A stretch of DNA of 64,000 nucleotides from Roseovarius litorisediminis (GCF_900172295.1 NZ_FWFL01000004.1:248001-312000), one strand, 5' to 3'. Counted from the first letter of the stretch, positions 41,223 to 50,617 are shown. Numbers and translations are program-made. Notes: a model not told the origin generated them from the sequence alone.

Positions 41223-42560
41223 TCAGTTCTCCTTTTCGCCCGTAGCAATACGCAGAAACCCGATCAGGTCCTGCCGGTCTTGGGCTGCTGTGATACGCTG
41301 CATCGGCATCTTTGAACCTGGAATATAGTGATCCGGCCCCAGATCGAACAGAGCATCAATACTATCATCGGACCAGATTATATCTGATCCTGACAAAATG
41401 TCGGAATAGGGATAATCGGGCACTGTCCCAGCCCGGCGCCCAAACAAATTGTAAAGGCTGGGCCCGGCCTTGCGCGAGGGGGGCGGCGTCAGCGCATGGC
41501 AGATCGAACATTTGCGCATGAACTGGCGCTCACCGTTGGGCATGTCTTCGGGGTTACGCAAGAAAGACCGCGTTGGCCCGTCTACTGGTTCATACCCGTC
41601 CAGCAACGCCACGGGCCATGAATATGCGACATCTTCCAGCCCTCCGGCATAAATGGTCTTGCCATCGGGGCTGAAATCCAGCGCCCAGACCGGCCCCCGG
41701 AGCATGGCGCGAAAATCACGGGTTATCTGCCAGGTAGCAGTGTCGATCATCATGATGTAGCCATGACCATCGCCCACGGCCAACTGGCTGGTGGCGTCAT
41801 GATAGGCCATCGACAGGATTGGCCGCCGTTCCAGCGTAAAATCCGCCAGTGTGTCACCCGTTTCGGGGGCTATCACCCGTGTCATACCATCGACCGATCC
41901 ATAGGCCAGCCAGCCCTCTTTATCGTTCAGAACCAATTCATTGATGCCAAACCCGTGCGACACAATAACCCGCGATTTTGTTTCCTTCAGACCAATCTGC
42001 CAATGCCGGATTGTACCGTCAGTCGATGCAGAATAGAGCTCCCCTGCCCCAGAAAACACGATGGCATTCACCCCGGCATCATGGCCAGTGAGGGTGGTTG
42101 ATTTGAAATGGATCGGGTCTTTCGTTTCGGACGTCCCAAGCGGATCAATAACGCTGCGATGTTCAATCGTTCCGTCCCAACTGGCCGAGGCAATTTCACG
42201 CCCATGCTCAAATATAGCGACATTCGTGACCTTGCCACGATGCACAGCGATCTCGCTTGGCTTAGAAAGGGTGGGACTCCAGAGAAGCACGCGAAAATCA
42301 TCACCCCCAGACAAAAGAATGTCTTTACCCAGAAACAGCACCGAATTCACGGCGGCCTCATGCCCTTCCAGCCAAATGGGTGACCGGCCCTTCCAAAGCC
42401 CAACCGAGTTGTCAAAACTTGCCGTGGCCACCTGGCCAGTCTCTGGATTGACGTTGATATCCATGATCGGCCCGCCGTGGCCCTTCAGAGTGCTAAATTC
42501 CTGCGCTGCCCCCGGGACAGGCAGGAAAATCAGGCAAAGACTGGCGGCAAGCGCGCGCAT
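41223..42560 (-). CDS. WD40 beta-propeller/cytochrome c fusion protein
   Basis: Periplasmic protein of 445 residues: Sec signal peptide (to about residue 19), seven WD40-like blades over about 20-330 (repeating GH...V..I.F...G....S.S.DG...W patterns), then a class I cytochrome c domain. The heme motif CSICH is at 351-355 and the Met ligand in GSKMPM near 418. It abuts the cytochrome b-type FDH subunit gene with no gap. I infer that it takes electrons from, or docks on, the formate dehydrogenase complex. Such fusions occur in other proteobacteria, but this one's role is not known to me. Confidence 0.88.
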   Translation of the reverse strand: MRALAASLCLIFLPVPGAAQEFSTLKGHGGPIMDINVNPETGQVATASFDNSVGLWKGRSPIWLEGHEAAVNSVLFLGKDILLSGGDDFRVLLWSPTLSKPSEIAVHRGKVTNVAIFEHGREIASASWDGTIEHRSVIDPLGTSETKDPIHFKSTTLTGHDAGVNAIVFSGAGELYSASTDGTIRHWQIGLKETKSRVIVSHGFGINELVLNDKEGWLAYGSVDGMTRVIAPETGDTLADFTLERRPILSMAYHDATSQLAVGDGHGYIMMIDTATWQITRDFRAMLRGPVWALDFSPDGKTIYAGGLEDVAYSWPVALLDGYEPVDGPTRSFLRNPEDMPNGERQFMRKCSICHALTPPPSRKAGPSLYNLFGRRAGTVPDYPYSDILSGSDIIWSDDSIDALFDLGPDHYIPGSKMPMQRITAAQDRQDLIGFLRIATGEKEN

Positions 42561-43799
42561 TTATTCCGCTGGGGTTGCCTTGCCATCGGGCTCTGCGCCC
42601 TTTTGGCTTTGGACTTCTTCCAGCCAAAGGCTGTGGTGCTCGCGCGCCCACTGTTCCTCGACCTCACCGCTGCCCATGGCGTCATAGGCCCCTTCCATCC
42701 CGATCGACCCGATATAGATATGCGCGAAAATGATCGCCATCAAAACAAAGGCAATGATCGAGTGCCAAAGCTGGGCCAGTTGCATTTCCTCATGCGGGGC
42801 CAGCATCACCGGCAGGTCACCAAAGCCCGCGGCTTGCGGCAAACCAGTGGCGTTCAGAATGCTAAAAGTCTTCGCAAAGAGTGGCAATTCAAAGGGAAAG
42901 AGCAACGACAGTCCCGATATTGAAATAGAGGCGCCGAACAGGATCACCGACCAGAAGATCAGTTTCTGCCCCGCATTGAATTTCTTTGCAGGGGGGTGCA
43001 CGCCATCGGACAGGATGCCGCCGCCCTGGGCCAGCCACCTGATGTCGGTGCGATTTGGCAAATTGTGCATAACCCACATGAAAAACACCATGATCAGGCC
43101 CAGCATGAAAGCCCAGCTGACATTGTTGTGAATCCATTTCGACGCGATGGCCATGGTCGAAAATGCCTCGTGTCCAAAGCTTGGGATCAGCACTTTGCGG
43201 CCAAACAGTGAAACAAGACCAGTGACTCCCAGCAATATAAACGACCCCGCCATAAGCCAGTGGCCGAACCGTTCGATCGCCTTGAAACGGGTCACCGTGC
43301 GGCCGGTTTTTTCGCCGTCGATCTGGATACGGCCGCGCATCATGTAGAACAGCAACAACAGAACCAGCGTGCCGCCAAGTGCCCCGGCCCCGACGGTTGA
43401 CAGGGGTCCCTCGCGAAAGGCCAGCCATTTCATACCGCCATCCTGCATCAGCACCCGCGCCTCGGGCCCGCCGCTGGAAACGGTAATATCAGCCGTGCCA
43501 TAGCGCAGCGCGCGCCAAAGTTCAGGGTCTGATGAACCACCCAGCGTTCCCAGTTGCGATGCGATCCCTGCAGCGCTGTCGGGATTACCCGTCGCGGTTC
43601 TGCGGAACGTATCGTCGATTTCCTCGCCGCGTTGCCGGGCGAGAATGTCTTCCAGTGTCTGCGCCCCACCTGTGGCGGCACGGCTATCAGGCTCGGCCTG
43701 GGCCAACTGATACGTTCCAGCCACGTCTTCGGAAAGCTCTTGCGCATGAGCTGGGGTCAGCAGAGCAAGGAGTAGAACGATTGTTGTTATAGGTTGCAT
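42561..43799 (-). CDS. fdoI: Formate dehydrogenase gamma subunit, cytochrome b556
   Basis: Membrane anchor and quinone-reducing diheme cytochrome b subunit of the FDH complex, 412 residues. A Sec-like signal and a long periplasmic N-terminal region (to about 125) precede five hydrophobic helices; His residues for heme are seen in ERFGHWLMAGSF, KWIHNN and LWHSIIAFV and in FAHIYIGS. The ending YDAMGSGEVEEQWAREHHSLWLEE in two blocks is characteristic of the family. On the same strand as fdhB and fdhA, but separated from them by an oppositely oriented gene. Confidence 0.93.
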   Translation of the reverse strand: MQPITTIVLLLALLTPAHAQELSEDVAGTYQLAQAEPDSRAATGGAQTLEDILARQRGEEIDDTFRRTATGNPDSAAGIASQLGTLGGSSDPELWRALRYGTADITVSSGGPEARVLMQDGGMKWLAFREGPLSTVGAGALGGTLVLLLLFYMMRGRIQIDGEKTGRTVTRFKAIERFGHWLMAGSFILLGVTGLVSLFGRKVLIPSFGHEAFSTMAIASKWIHNNVSWAFMLGLIMVFFMWVMHNLPNRTDIRWLAQGGGILSDGVHPPAKKFNAGQKLIFWSVILFGASISISGLSLLFPFELPLFAKTFSILNATGLPQAAGFGDLPVMLAPHEEMQLAQLWHSIIAFVLMAIIFAHIYIGSIGMEGAYDAMGSGEVEEQWAREHHSLWLEEVQSQKGAEPDGKATPAE

Positions 43800-43931
43800 T
43801 TATGCCTCCGGCTGCATGCAATGGTGGATTTCCTGACCTGCTGAGACAGGGCTCTGGTGGTATCCTGAAAACCGCGAGCGCCCGATTTCAAGCACTCTTT
43901 CCTGCAATTGTATTTTTGAGGAGTTATTTAG

Positions 43932-44543
43932 ATGCGACTGAAGTTTTGTATTATAGCCTGTCACCTGGCGATGGTTCCGGCGCTTGCAAGCGCGCAGAGC
44001 CTCGGCGTCGAAAGTGGTGCCGCACGCGATTACATTATCCTTAAGCAGCCTCAGCGAGATCATGAAGTCATTCTGAGACTCAGGCCCGATAATCCCGGAG
44101 CTGCCCCCCGTAAACTGAGGTGGGAACGCTGGGATCCGAATGGCAGGAGTTACACCGAAGAAAGGCGCATTCGTTGGCATGCATCGGCGTCCTGCAAATC
44201 CGGCATTGACTGGATCAGCATCAAAGGCCCCGGGGGCACCGAAAAACAAACGCTGAACGGCAGCCGCAAAGCGATCGCGGGCCGGTCGAATTTTGAAAGT
44301 TTCGACTCGAACGCGCTGGATAACGTTTGTAAGAACTGGGCAAGACAGGCGACCCAAGCCTGTGGCGAGGATCCGACCATAGGGCCGGGTTGCGTGAACC
44401 AGAAAACTTTCCATTTCGGACCAAATAACCCTTTGCCTCGTAGTCAGGTTGTTGAGGTTAACGGACGTTGTGAAAACGGCAGCAACCTTCCCAGGCGACA
44501 GTATACGCCGAGGCTTGCACTGGAGTGCCGTCTGGAAAATTGA
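43932..44543 (+). CDS. Secreted Cys-containing protein, unknown, inside FDH locus
   Basis: 203 residues with a Sec signal peptide (cleavage after ALASA) and six cysteines in the mature part, an even number that suits three disulfides. No domain recognised; the N-terminal half looks like a beta-rich module (YIILKQPQRDHEVILRLRP). It is the only plus-strand gene within the FDH structural operon and splits fdhA-fdhB from the gamma subunit gene. AT content looks somewhat higher than in the flanking genes. AGGAG precedes the ATG at about 12 bases. Recent insertion is plausible. Confidence 0.72.
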   Translation: MRLKFCIIACHLAMVPALASAQSLGVESGAARDYIILKQPQRDHEVILRLRPDNPGAAPRKLRWERWDPNGRSYTEERRIRWHASASCKSGIDWISIKGPGGTEKQTLNGSRKAIAGRSNFESFDSNALDNVCKNWARQATQACGEDPTIGPGCVNQKTFHFGPNNPLPRSQVVEVNGRCENGSNLPRRQYTPRLALECRLEN

Positions 44544-44554
44544 CGCCCATGAAA

Positions 44555-44582
44555 GGAACCCCGGCCCAAGGGCCGGAGTTCC
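44555..44582. terminator. Hairpin between convergent secreted gene and fdhB
   Basis: Stem GGAAC..CGGCCC/GGGCCG..GTTCC with a two-base loop and one internal mismatch pair, lying between the stops of the two converging genes. No strong T-run on either side, so it is possibly bidirectional but weak. Confidence 0.5.
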
Positions 44583-44592
44583 CGCAGCAGCT

Positions 44593-45186
44593 TTAGCCAC
44601 CTTTTTGGTCATAGGCCGTTCCCCAACCCCAGGCGCCCGAACCGAAACCGCGCGCCACTACGCGTTCGCGGTAGATAGCAGAGACGATGTCACCATCCCC
44701 TGCCAGCAGCGCCTTGGTCGAGCACATCTCGGCGCAGATCGGCAGTTTGCCTTCGGCGATCCGGTTGCGTCCGTATTTCTGGAACTCGGCCTGGCTGTGG
44801 TTTTCTTCGGGGCCACCGGCACAGAAGGTACATTTGTCCATCTTGCCGCGGGACCCAAAATTGCCCGCCTGTGGATATTGCGGCGCGCCAAAGGGGCACG
44901 CATAGAAGCAATAACCACACCCGATGCAGAGGTCCTTGGAGTGCAGAACCACCCCTTCCTCGTTCTGGTAAAAACAATCTACAGGGCAGACTGCCATACA
45001 AGGTGCATCCGAACAGTGCATGCAGGCCACCGAGATCGACCGCTCACCGGGTTTACCATCCTGGATGGTGACGACCCGGCGTCGGTTGATACCCCATGGC
45101 ACTTCATGCTCGTTCTTACAGGCCGTGACGCAGGCGTTGCATTCAATGCAGCGTTCGGCGTCGCAGAGAAATTTTGCTCTAGCCAT
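44593..45186 (-). CDS. fdhB: Formate dehydrogenase beta subunit, 4x[4Fe-4S]
   Basis: Electron-transfer subunit of 197 residues with four cysteine clusters for [4Fe-4S] centres (CIECNACVTACKNE; CMHCSDAPCMAVCP; CIGCGYCFYACPFG; CTFC...CAEMC). It relays electrons from the catalytic subunit to the cytochrome b subunit. There is no own export signal; it should be co-exported with FdhA through Tat. It starts 12 bases after fdhA, with AAGGAGAACGAGAT before the ATG. Confidence 0.95.
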   Translation of the reverse strand: MARAKFLCDAERCIECNACVTACKNEHEVPWGINRRRVVTIQDGKPGERSISVACMHCSDAPCMAVCPVDCFYQNEEGVVLHSKDLCIGCGYCFYACPFGAPQYPQAGNFGSRGKMDKCTFCAGGPEENHSQAEFQKYGRNRIAEGKLPICAEMCSTKALLAGDGDIVSAIYRERVVARGFGSGAWGWGTAYDQKGG

Positions 45187-45198
45187 ATCTCGTTCTCC

Positions 45199-48093
45199 TT
45201 ATGCTGCGCTGATCTTGCAGAGAGTCGCTTTGGTCTCCTGCATCTGGGTTACCGAATCATAGCCATAGGTTTGCGCCGTATTCGACGACTCCCCCAGGAC
45301 ATAAGGATCGGCTCCGTCGGGATACTTGTCCCTCAGGTCTTTGCCCTCGAAATGACCGCCGAAGTGGAACGGCATAAAGGCTACGCCCTCACCCACCCTT
45401 TCGGTGACCATCGCCATGACTTTGACCTTGGCGCCCTCGGCCCCTTCAACCCAGACCTGTTCTCCATCACGGACACCAAGGTTGTTGGCATCGCGCGGAT
45501 GGATTTCAACAAACATGTCCTGCTGAAGTTCGGCAAGCCAGGGGTTTGAACGCGACTCGTCACCGCCGCCCTCGTATTCGACAAGACGACCAGACGTCAG
45601 GATCATTGGATAATCCTTGGAAAAGTCGTTCTTCTGGATCGAGGCATACATGGTCGGCAGACGGTAATCGTGCCGGTCCTCGTATGTCGGATAATCCGCG
45701 ACCAGATCGCGCCGGTTTGTATAAAGCGGCTCGCGGTGCAGAGGCACCGGATCGGGGAAGGTCCACACGACTGCACGCGCCTTGGCATTGCCGAAGGGCG
45801 CACATTCGTGCTTGATCGCTACACGTTGGATTCCGCCTGAAAGGTCGGTTTTCCAATTGGTCTTGGGTCCGGCGACCGCGTCGATGGCAGCACGTTCCTC
45901 GGCGGTCAGATCGCCATCCCAGCCCAGATCCATCAGCATCTGCATCGTAAACTCAGGATAACCATCCTGAATATCCGAATTCACTGAATAGACACCTTCG
46001 GCCAGCAGGTTATCGCCATCGCGTTCCACACCAAACCGGGCACGGAAGGTCAGGCCGCCCTCAGACACAGGTTTGGACATGTCATAAAGGTTTGGTGTAC
46101 CCGGGTGACCCATCTCGGCCGTGCCCCAGCAGGGCCATGGCAAACCATAATAGTCACCATCTGCCGGGCCACCAATCGCTTGCAGCGTTGTCCTGTCGAA
46201 CGTGTGCTGGTTGGCCATGTGCAGTTTCAGCCGCTCAGGGCTTTGACCAGTGTACCCGATTGTCCACATGCCGCGGTTGATTTCACGCAATACGCTTTCG
46301 ACGTTTGGCGTGTTCTCGTCTTCCATCTCGATGTTACGGAAGAACCGGTCACCGAAACCAAACTTGTTGGCGAACATGCCAATGATCTCGTGGTCGGGTT
46401 TAGACTCGAACAACGGATCAACCACCTTGTCGCGCCACTGGAAGCTGCGGTTCGATGCCGTGACCGAGCCACGGGTTTCGAACTGCGTACAGGCCGGCAG
46501 CAGGTAAACGCCATCGGTGCGGTCATGCAGAACGGCAGACACGGTGGGATACGGGTCTACCACGACCAGCATGTCCAGCTTTTCCATCGCCGTTTTCATT
46601 TCCTTGCCGCGGGTCTGGCTGTTGGGCGCGTGACCCCACAGAACCATGGCGCGCACCTTGTTGGGCTGGTCCATGTTCTCTGCGTCTTCAAGAACACCGT
46701 CGATCCAGCGGCTTACAGGGATACCCTTCAGGTTCTGAAGCGATGTGTTCTTGCCGTCCTTGTCCTTGATACTGTCAAACTGACCAGACAGCCATTCGGG
46801 GTCTTCGCCCCAGACGCGGGCCCAATGGCCCCAACTGCCGGCGGACAGGCCGTAATACCCCGGCAGCGTGTGGCTGAGAACGCCAAGATCGGTTGCCCCC
46901 TGCACGTTGTCGTGACCGCGGAAGATGTTTGTGCCACCACCCGAGGTACCCATGTTGCCAAGGGCCAGCTGCAGGATGCAGTAGGCACGGGTGTTGTTGT
47001 TGCCGTTGGTGTGCTGCGTGCCACCCATGCACCAAATAACGGTGCCGGGGCGGTTGTTGGCCAACGTACGCGCCACGCGGCGCAACTGGCTGCCCGGTGT
47101 GCCGGTCACACGCTCAACTTCCTCGGGGTTCCACTTGCGCACTTCATCCTGGATCTGATCCATCCCCCAGACACGGGTGCGGATGAACTCTTTGTCTTCC
47201 CAGCCGTTCTCAAAGATGTGCCACAGGATGCCCCAGACCAACGCCACATCGGTGCCGGGACGGAAACGCACATATTCATCGGCATGCGCCGCCGTACGGG
47301 TAAAGCGCGGGTCGCAGACGATGACAGGGGCGTTGTTCTGTTCCTTGGCTTTCAGAACATGCAACAGCGAGACGGGATGCGCCTCGGCCGGGTTGCCGCC
47401 GATGATGAAGATGGCCTTGGAATTGTGAATGTCGTTGTAGCTGTTGGTCATGGCGCCGTAGCCCCATGTATTTGCAACACCCGCAACGGTGGTTGAGTGG
47501 CAGATACGCGCCTGGTGATCCACGTTGTTCGTGCCCCAGTAGGCAGCAAACTTGCGGAACAGATACGCCTGCTCGTTACTGTGCTTGGCCGATCCCAGCC
47601 AGTAAACGCTGTCCGGGCCACTTTCTTCCCGGATTTTCATCATGCCGTCGCCGATCTCGCCGATCGCCTGCTCCCAGCTGATGCGCTTCCACTCTCCACC
47701 CTCTTTCTTCATTGGGTATTTGAGGCGACGCTCGCCATGGGCATGTTCGCGTACCGACGCGCCCTTGGCGCAATGGGCGCCCAGGTTGAACGGGCTGTCC
47801 CAGCCGGGTTCCTGCCCGATCCACACACCGTCGCTGACTTCGGCCACAACCGTGCAGCCCACCGAGCAGTGTGTACAAACTGATTTCACTGTCTCGACTG
47901 CTTCTTTTGCAGCGGATTGAGCGTTGGCTTTTGTTACGGTGCCACCTGTAGCACCAATCGCGGCCAGGCCACCTATGGCCAGTCCTGATCCGCGCAGGAA
48001 TGCGCGGCGGTCAACCGATTTTGCGGCGACCTCAGACAGGATACTTGTCCGCTGGGGGCGTCTCGCAACCCCGTTGGTCTTTTTCCTAAGCAT
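45199..48093 (-). CDS. fdhA: Formate dehydrogenase alpha subunit, Mo/W-bisMGD, Tat-exported
   Basis: Catalytic subunit of about 964 residues oxidising formate to CO2 in the periplasm. It has a twin-arginine signal SVDRRAFLRGSG near residue 28; a [4Fe-4S] motif Cys73, 76, 80 and 108; and an active-site Cys198-His199 in RICHSTTV, so this is a cysteine, not a selenocysteine, enzyme. The bis-MGD domains end in the C-terminal DAEVW-type region (VRDGEQVWVEG). GGAGGAG precedes the ATG. The TupABC tungstate importer in the same locus suggests tungsten in the cofactor. Upstream lie its Tat-peptide partner and TorD chaperone. Confidence 0.96.
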   Translation of the reverse strand: MLRKKTNGVARRPQRTSILSEVAAKSVDRRAFLRGSGLAIGGLAAIGATGGTVTKANAQSAAKEAVETVKSVCTHCSVGCTVVAEVSDGVWIGQEPGWDSPFNLGAHCAKGASVREHAHGERRLKYPMKKEGGEWKRISWEQAIGEIGDGMMKIREESGPDSVYWLGSAKHSNEQAYLFRKFAAYWGTNNVDHQARICHSTTVAGVANTWGYGAMTNSYNDIHNSKAIFIIGGNPAEAHPVSLLHVLKAKEQNNAPVIVCDPRFTRTAAHADEYVRFRPGTDVALVWGILWHIFENGWEDKEFIRTRVWGMDQIQDEVRKWNPEEVERVTGTPGSQLRRVARTLANNRPGTVIWCMGGTQHTNGNNNTRAYCILQLALGNMGTSGGGTNIFRGHDNVQGATDLGVLSHTLPGYYGLSAGSWGHWARVWGEDPEWLSGQFDSIKDKDGKNTSLQNLKGIPVSRWIDGVLEDAENMDQPNKVRAMVLWGHAPNSQTRGKEMKTAMEKLDMLVVVDPYPTVSAVLHDRTDGVYLLPACTQFETRGSVTASNRSFQWRDKVVDPLFESKPDHEIIGMFANKFGFGDRFFRNIEMEDENTPNVESVLREINRGMWTIGYTGQSPERLKLHMANQHTFDRTTLQAIGGPADGDYYGLPWPCWGTAEMGHPGTPNLYDMSKPVSEGGLTFRARFGVERDGDNLLAEGVYSVNSDIQDGYPEFTMQMLMDLGWDGDLTAEERAAIDAVAGPKTNWKTDLSGGIQRVAIKHECAPFGNAKARAVVWTFPDPVPLHREPLYTNRRDLVADYPTYEDRHDYRLPTMYASIQKNDFSKDYPMILTSGRLVEYEGGGDESRSNPWLAELQQDMFVEIHPRDANNLGVRDGEQVWVEGAEGAKVKVMAMVTERVGEGVAFMPFHFGGHFEGKDLRDKYPDGADPYVLGESSNTAQTYGYDSVTQMQETKATLCKISAA

Positions 48094-48203
48094 ATTTCTT
48101 TCTCCTCCCTTAGCCCCATCTCGGGGTTGGGTCCTGATTTACCTCTGACTGTCGGGCCTATCGCAACCAGTCGCCAGCGGGTCTTGAGACGTCGTCCGGA
48201 GTG

Positions 48204-48395
48204 TTAAAACCGGGCGCTGTCGAGATAGGCGCGAGTGTGCGCGGTATCCTGCATCTTGTTCGATGTCAGGTCAGGCTCGGCCGCCTCGGCCGCAGTACCA
48301 CTGACCGCGGCGACCGCCACGGCAGCAGGCGCAGCAGTGCCAGCCAGCTTAAGAAAGTCGCGCCGGCTGGTCGTGCCTTCGGTCTTTCTGGTCAT
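48204..48395 (-). CDS. Small Tat-signal protein of FDH operon
   Basis: 63-residue protein beginning at ATG 48395 (GGGAGGAG upstream). Nearly half is a twin-arginine signal (TSRRDFLKLAG plus a hydrophobic Ala-rich stretch); the short mature part ends DTAHTRAYLDSARF. Proteins of this form are regularly found directly before fdhA in such operons and may assist export or assembly. It lies 110 bases before fdhA. Confidence 0.85.
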   Translation of the reverse strand: MTRKTEGTTSRRDFLKLAGTAAPAAVAVAAVSGTAAEAAEPDLTSNKMQDTAHTRAYLDSARF

Positions 48396-48450
48396 AAGGG
48401 GTCTCCTCCCTCTCGTTGATGGCGGGCTTCCCCGCCGGTTACAGTGCGGT

Positions 48451-49080
48451 TCAGTCCGCACTCATTCGAAAGCCCTCGGCCTCAATCACCATGAACACCC
48501 GGCCGACAGCGCCGACGGATGCATAGAGAACCGAATTCTTGGCTGCTTCCAAATCCGTGAAAAAATGACCGGCCCAAGGGCCGATGTGTTTGTTGTAGAA
48601 TGTTTTCTGATCGGTCAGTGACGCAGGTTTACCAAACCGGCCGCGGATCAGTCCGGCCATCATCTCCATCAATGAGGCGATGTTGTCCTCGGGTTCATAG
48701 ACATTCTGCGCCCGTGTCATGCCGCGTACGGCCATGTCCCGTCGCAGGCCCGCCAAAGGCTTTTCATTCAAAAACCCGGTCAGGTAATAGCTGGCATAAG
48801 GCAAAAGCTCGCCTCGTCCCAGACCGATGAAAAGCGCGTTGAACTCGCTTTCGACTGTTCGGGGTTTGCTAAGGCCGGCAATCCGCGAGAGCGCGGCAAT
48901 GGCTGTACCCAGCTCGGTCTCATTCCCCTTCAGCGCTGCGGTCTGTTTCAACAGCGTCTCATCGGGTGGGCCCGACAGGACCAATCCCAGATAATCATAA
49001 AGATCGGCACGCAAGCGATCTTCTTCCGCAACTTCCGGTGCCGTGGTTTGATCGCTCATCAATACCTCTTGCTTGCTCAT
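48451..49080 (-). CDS. TorD/DmsD-family molybdoenzyme chaperone
   Basis: Cytosolic helical chaperone of 209 residues that holds the Tat signal of the apo-enzyme until cofactor insertion. The conserved EFNALFIGLGRGELLPYASYYLTGFL region (in two blocks) and the EPEDNIASLMEMMAGLI segment identify the family. ATG 49080 has GGAGG at good spacing and overlaps the DUF3306 stop; an internal ATG at 49059 also has an AAGAGG site. Its client is presumably FdhA. Confidence 0.92.
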   Translation of the reverse strand: MSKQEVLMSDQTTAPEVAEEDRLRADLYDYLGLVLSGPPDETLLKQTAALKGNETELGTAIAALSRIAGLSKPRTVESEFNALFIGLGRGELLPYASYYLTGFLNEKPLAGLRRDMAVRGMTRAQNVYEPEDNIASLMEMMAGLIRGRFGKPASLTDQKTFYNKHIGPWAGHFFTDLEAAKNSVLYASVGAVGRVFMVIEAEGFRMSAD

Positions 49081-49697
49081 GCCGGTCCTCCAGCCTGATC
49101 TTCAAATTCGAAATGCATGCGCCGACGCGGTGCAGTTGTGTACAGGTCTTCGTTTTCGTCTTCGACCTCGTCAACTTCGGCGATGTCCAACGCTGGTACT
49201 TGTCCGGCCTCATCGGCCAGCGTCAACGCTTCATCGGTCTCATCTTGCTCGGGCAGCGGATCGGCCTCTTCCGGTGGGTTGGCTTCAAGCTCGACCTGCC
49301 GGATCATTTCATCGACATGGGCTTTCATACCCTTCCCGACTTGATAGGCGGTTTGCATATTCTCGATAACCTTGGCGCTGTCGGTGAAATCTTCACCGTA
49401 ATCCAGCAGCCCGTCAAGATTGGCGAGCGCAGGGTTCGAAAGCCAAAGGCGCCGCAATGCCCGGCGGCGCAGACGGTCGGGCACCGCTTTGGCCATAAAG
49501 GCCTTGAAGTCGTCCCCGGGCTGCAGGCTATCGGGATCAGGCAGGCCCAGTTCCTCAAGCAAATCCTCGTCGGATCTTTCTGCAAGCTTGGCCTCATGCA
49601 ATGCCAGTTCGGCCGCCTCGGCGGCAGTGGCTTCGGCGTCTGCCTCTGCTTCGACCTGCGCCTTGCGGCGGGACCAGAAATCACTTCCGCGGCTCAA
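49077..49697 (-). CDS. DUF3306 protein of FDH operon
   Basis: 206-residue acidic cytosolic protein. The N-terminal FWSRRKAQVEAE block, the central DDFKAFMAKAVPDRLRRRALRRLWLSNP region (two blocks) and the DYGEDFTD segment match DUF3306, a family that co-occurs with formate dehydrogenases. The C-terminal third is very rich in Glu/Asp. It starts with TTG at 49697, overlapping the DUF3305 stop as TTGA, with AAGGAAGG upstream. Biochemical role unknown; likely FDH maturation. Confidence 0.88.
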   Translation of the reverse strand: MSRGSDFWSRRKAQVEAEADAEATAAEAAELALHEAKLAERSDEDLLEELGLPDPDSLQPGDDFKAFMAKAVPDRLRRRALRRLWLSNPALANLDGLLDYGEDFTDSAKVIENMQTAYQVGKGMKAHVDEMIRQVELEANPPEEADPLPEQDETDEALTLADEAGQVPALDIAEVDEVEDENEDLYTTAPRRRMHFEFEDQAGGPA

Positions 49698-50248
49698 TGC
49701 AACCTTCCTTTACGGATCATTTGCGGTGATCGGTAGACATCGCTCAGCTGAGCGATACGCGGGTCTCCCACGCCGTCCTCTGCCTGACCGACCGTTGTTT
49801 TGTCGCGGCGGCGCTTCTTGAAAACCTCATCCTCGTGATAGGCTTCGACAAAGTCACGCACCCAGGCCACCAGCCCCTCGGGCATAGGCACCTTTTCCAC
49901 GATCTCCTCGCCGCTGTCGGCATAATCCTGCGCCTCGTAGGGCGAGGCCGTGACCAGCACCACATCGAGCGGCGGGCCTTCTGATCCTTCAGTGGGTCGC
50001 ATGACCACATAGACCGACGGCACCCGCGCCGAGATCCCGTGCAGGTACGCTTCTGTTTCAGCGCCGTGTAATTCCAGTAGGGGTGTGGCTGCATGATAGT
50101 CGGTGGCGTCGCCATCACTGCGCAACTCGCGCCAGCGCGCCTGTCCCGCGCCGGGCAGTACCGAGACCGCCTTCCAAGCCCAAGCCGCCCAACGGGTTAC
50201 CCCGGGCGTCCTCCTTACAACGACCCCCAAGGGCATAGTGGCGTACAT
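49694..50248 (-). CDS. DUF3305 protein of FDH operon
   Basis: About 184 residues from ATG 50248 (ATG 50236 is an alternative; no clear ribosome site for either). The opening MPLGVVVRRTPGVTRWAAWAWK and VSVLPGA are the hallmark of DUF3305, found beside DUF3306 and FDH genes. The basic C-terminus (KKRRRDKT) is followed by a predicted disordered tail. First gene of the minus-strand run, divergent from the ferredoxin-like gene. Function unknown. Confidence 0.85.
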   Translation of the reverse strand: MYATMPLGVVVRRTPGVTRWAAWAWKAVSVLPGAGQARWRELRSDGDATDYHAATPLLELHGAETEAYLHGISARVPSVYVVMRPTEGSEGPPLDVVLVTASPYEAQDYADSGEEIVEKVPMPEGLVAWVRDFVEAYHEDEVFKKRRRDKTTVGQAEDGVGDPRIAQLSDVYRSPQMIRKGRLH

Positions 50249-50617
50249 ATCGGGATTGTGGATCACTTGTAAGTCGGCCCCCAGCTTGACTGACAACCAG
50301 ATTGGTACAAATTCCATACCACTCAAAGCGATTTCTGGATGCGATGGTGCACATAAACAACTTAAGGACAATTTGGGCACTTGATGCTGGGCAAAGGGGT
50401 GACGAGGGACAGTTTGTCCGAAACGGGCAACAACACTGCTTCCGCCCATGCCTCGGCAAGCACAAGCCAAACAGAATCACTAAGGATTATTTTCTCCCAA
50501 GGCGGGCTTACCGAATGATTCGAAAACCTGTTTACGCTTGGAACGAATCGTGCCTAATCTTACGCCGCAGCATCCAAAATCCACCCATAAATCCACCACA
50601 ATCCAGCCAGGAAAAAC
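50249..50617. other. Divergent regulatory region of the FDH accessory operons
   Basis: 369 bases between DUF3305 and the ferredoxin-like gene, carrying promoters in both directions. Two structures stand out: the perfect dyad GGACAGTTTGTCC at 50407-50419, and repeats of ATCCA(C/G)C at 50579, 50591 and 50601 (with ATCCAAA at 50572) in the leader just before the ferredoxin start. Frames running through it lack codon bias. Confidence 0.5.

Noticed and set aside
46105..47496. Plus-strand open frame of 463 codons opposite fdhA
   Set aside because: Antisense shadow of the FDH catalytic subunit; no recognisable motif and atypical residue use.
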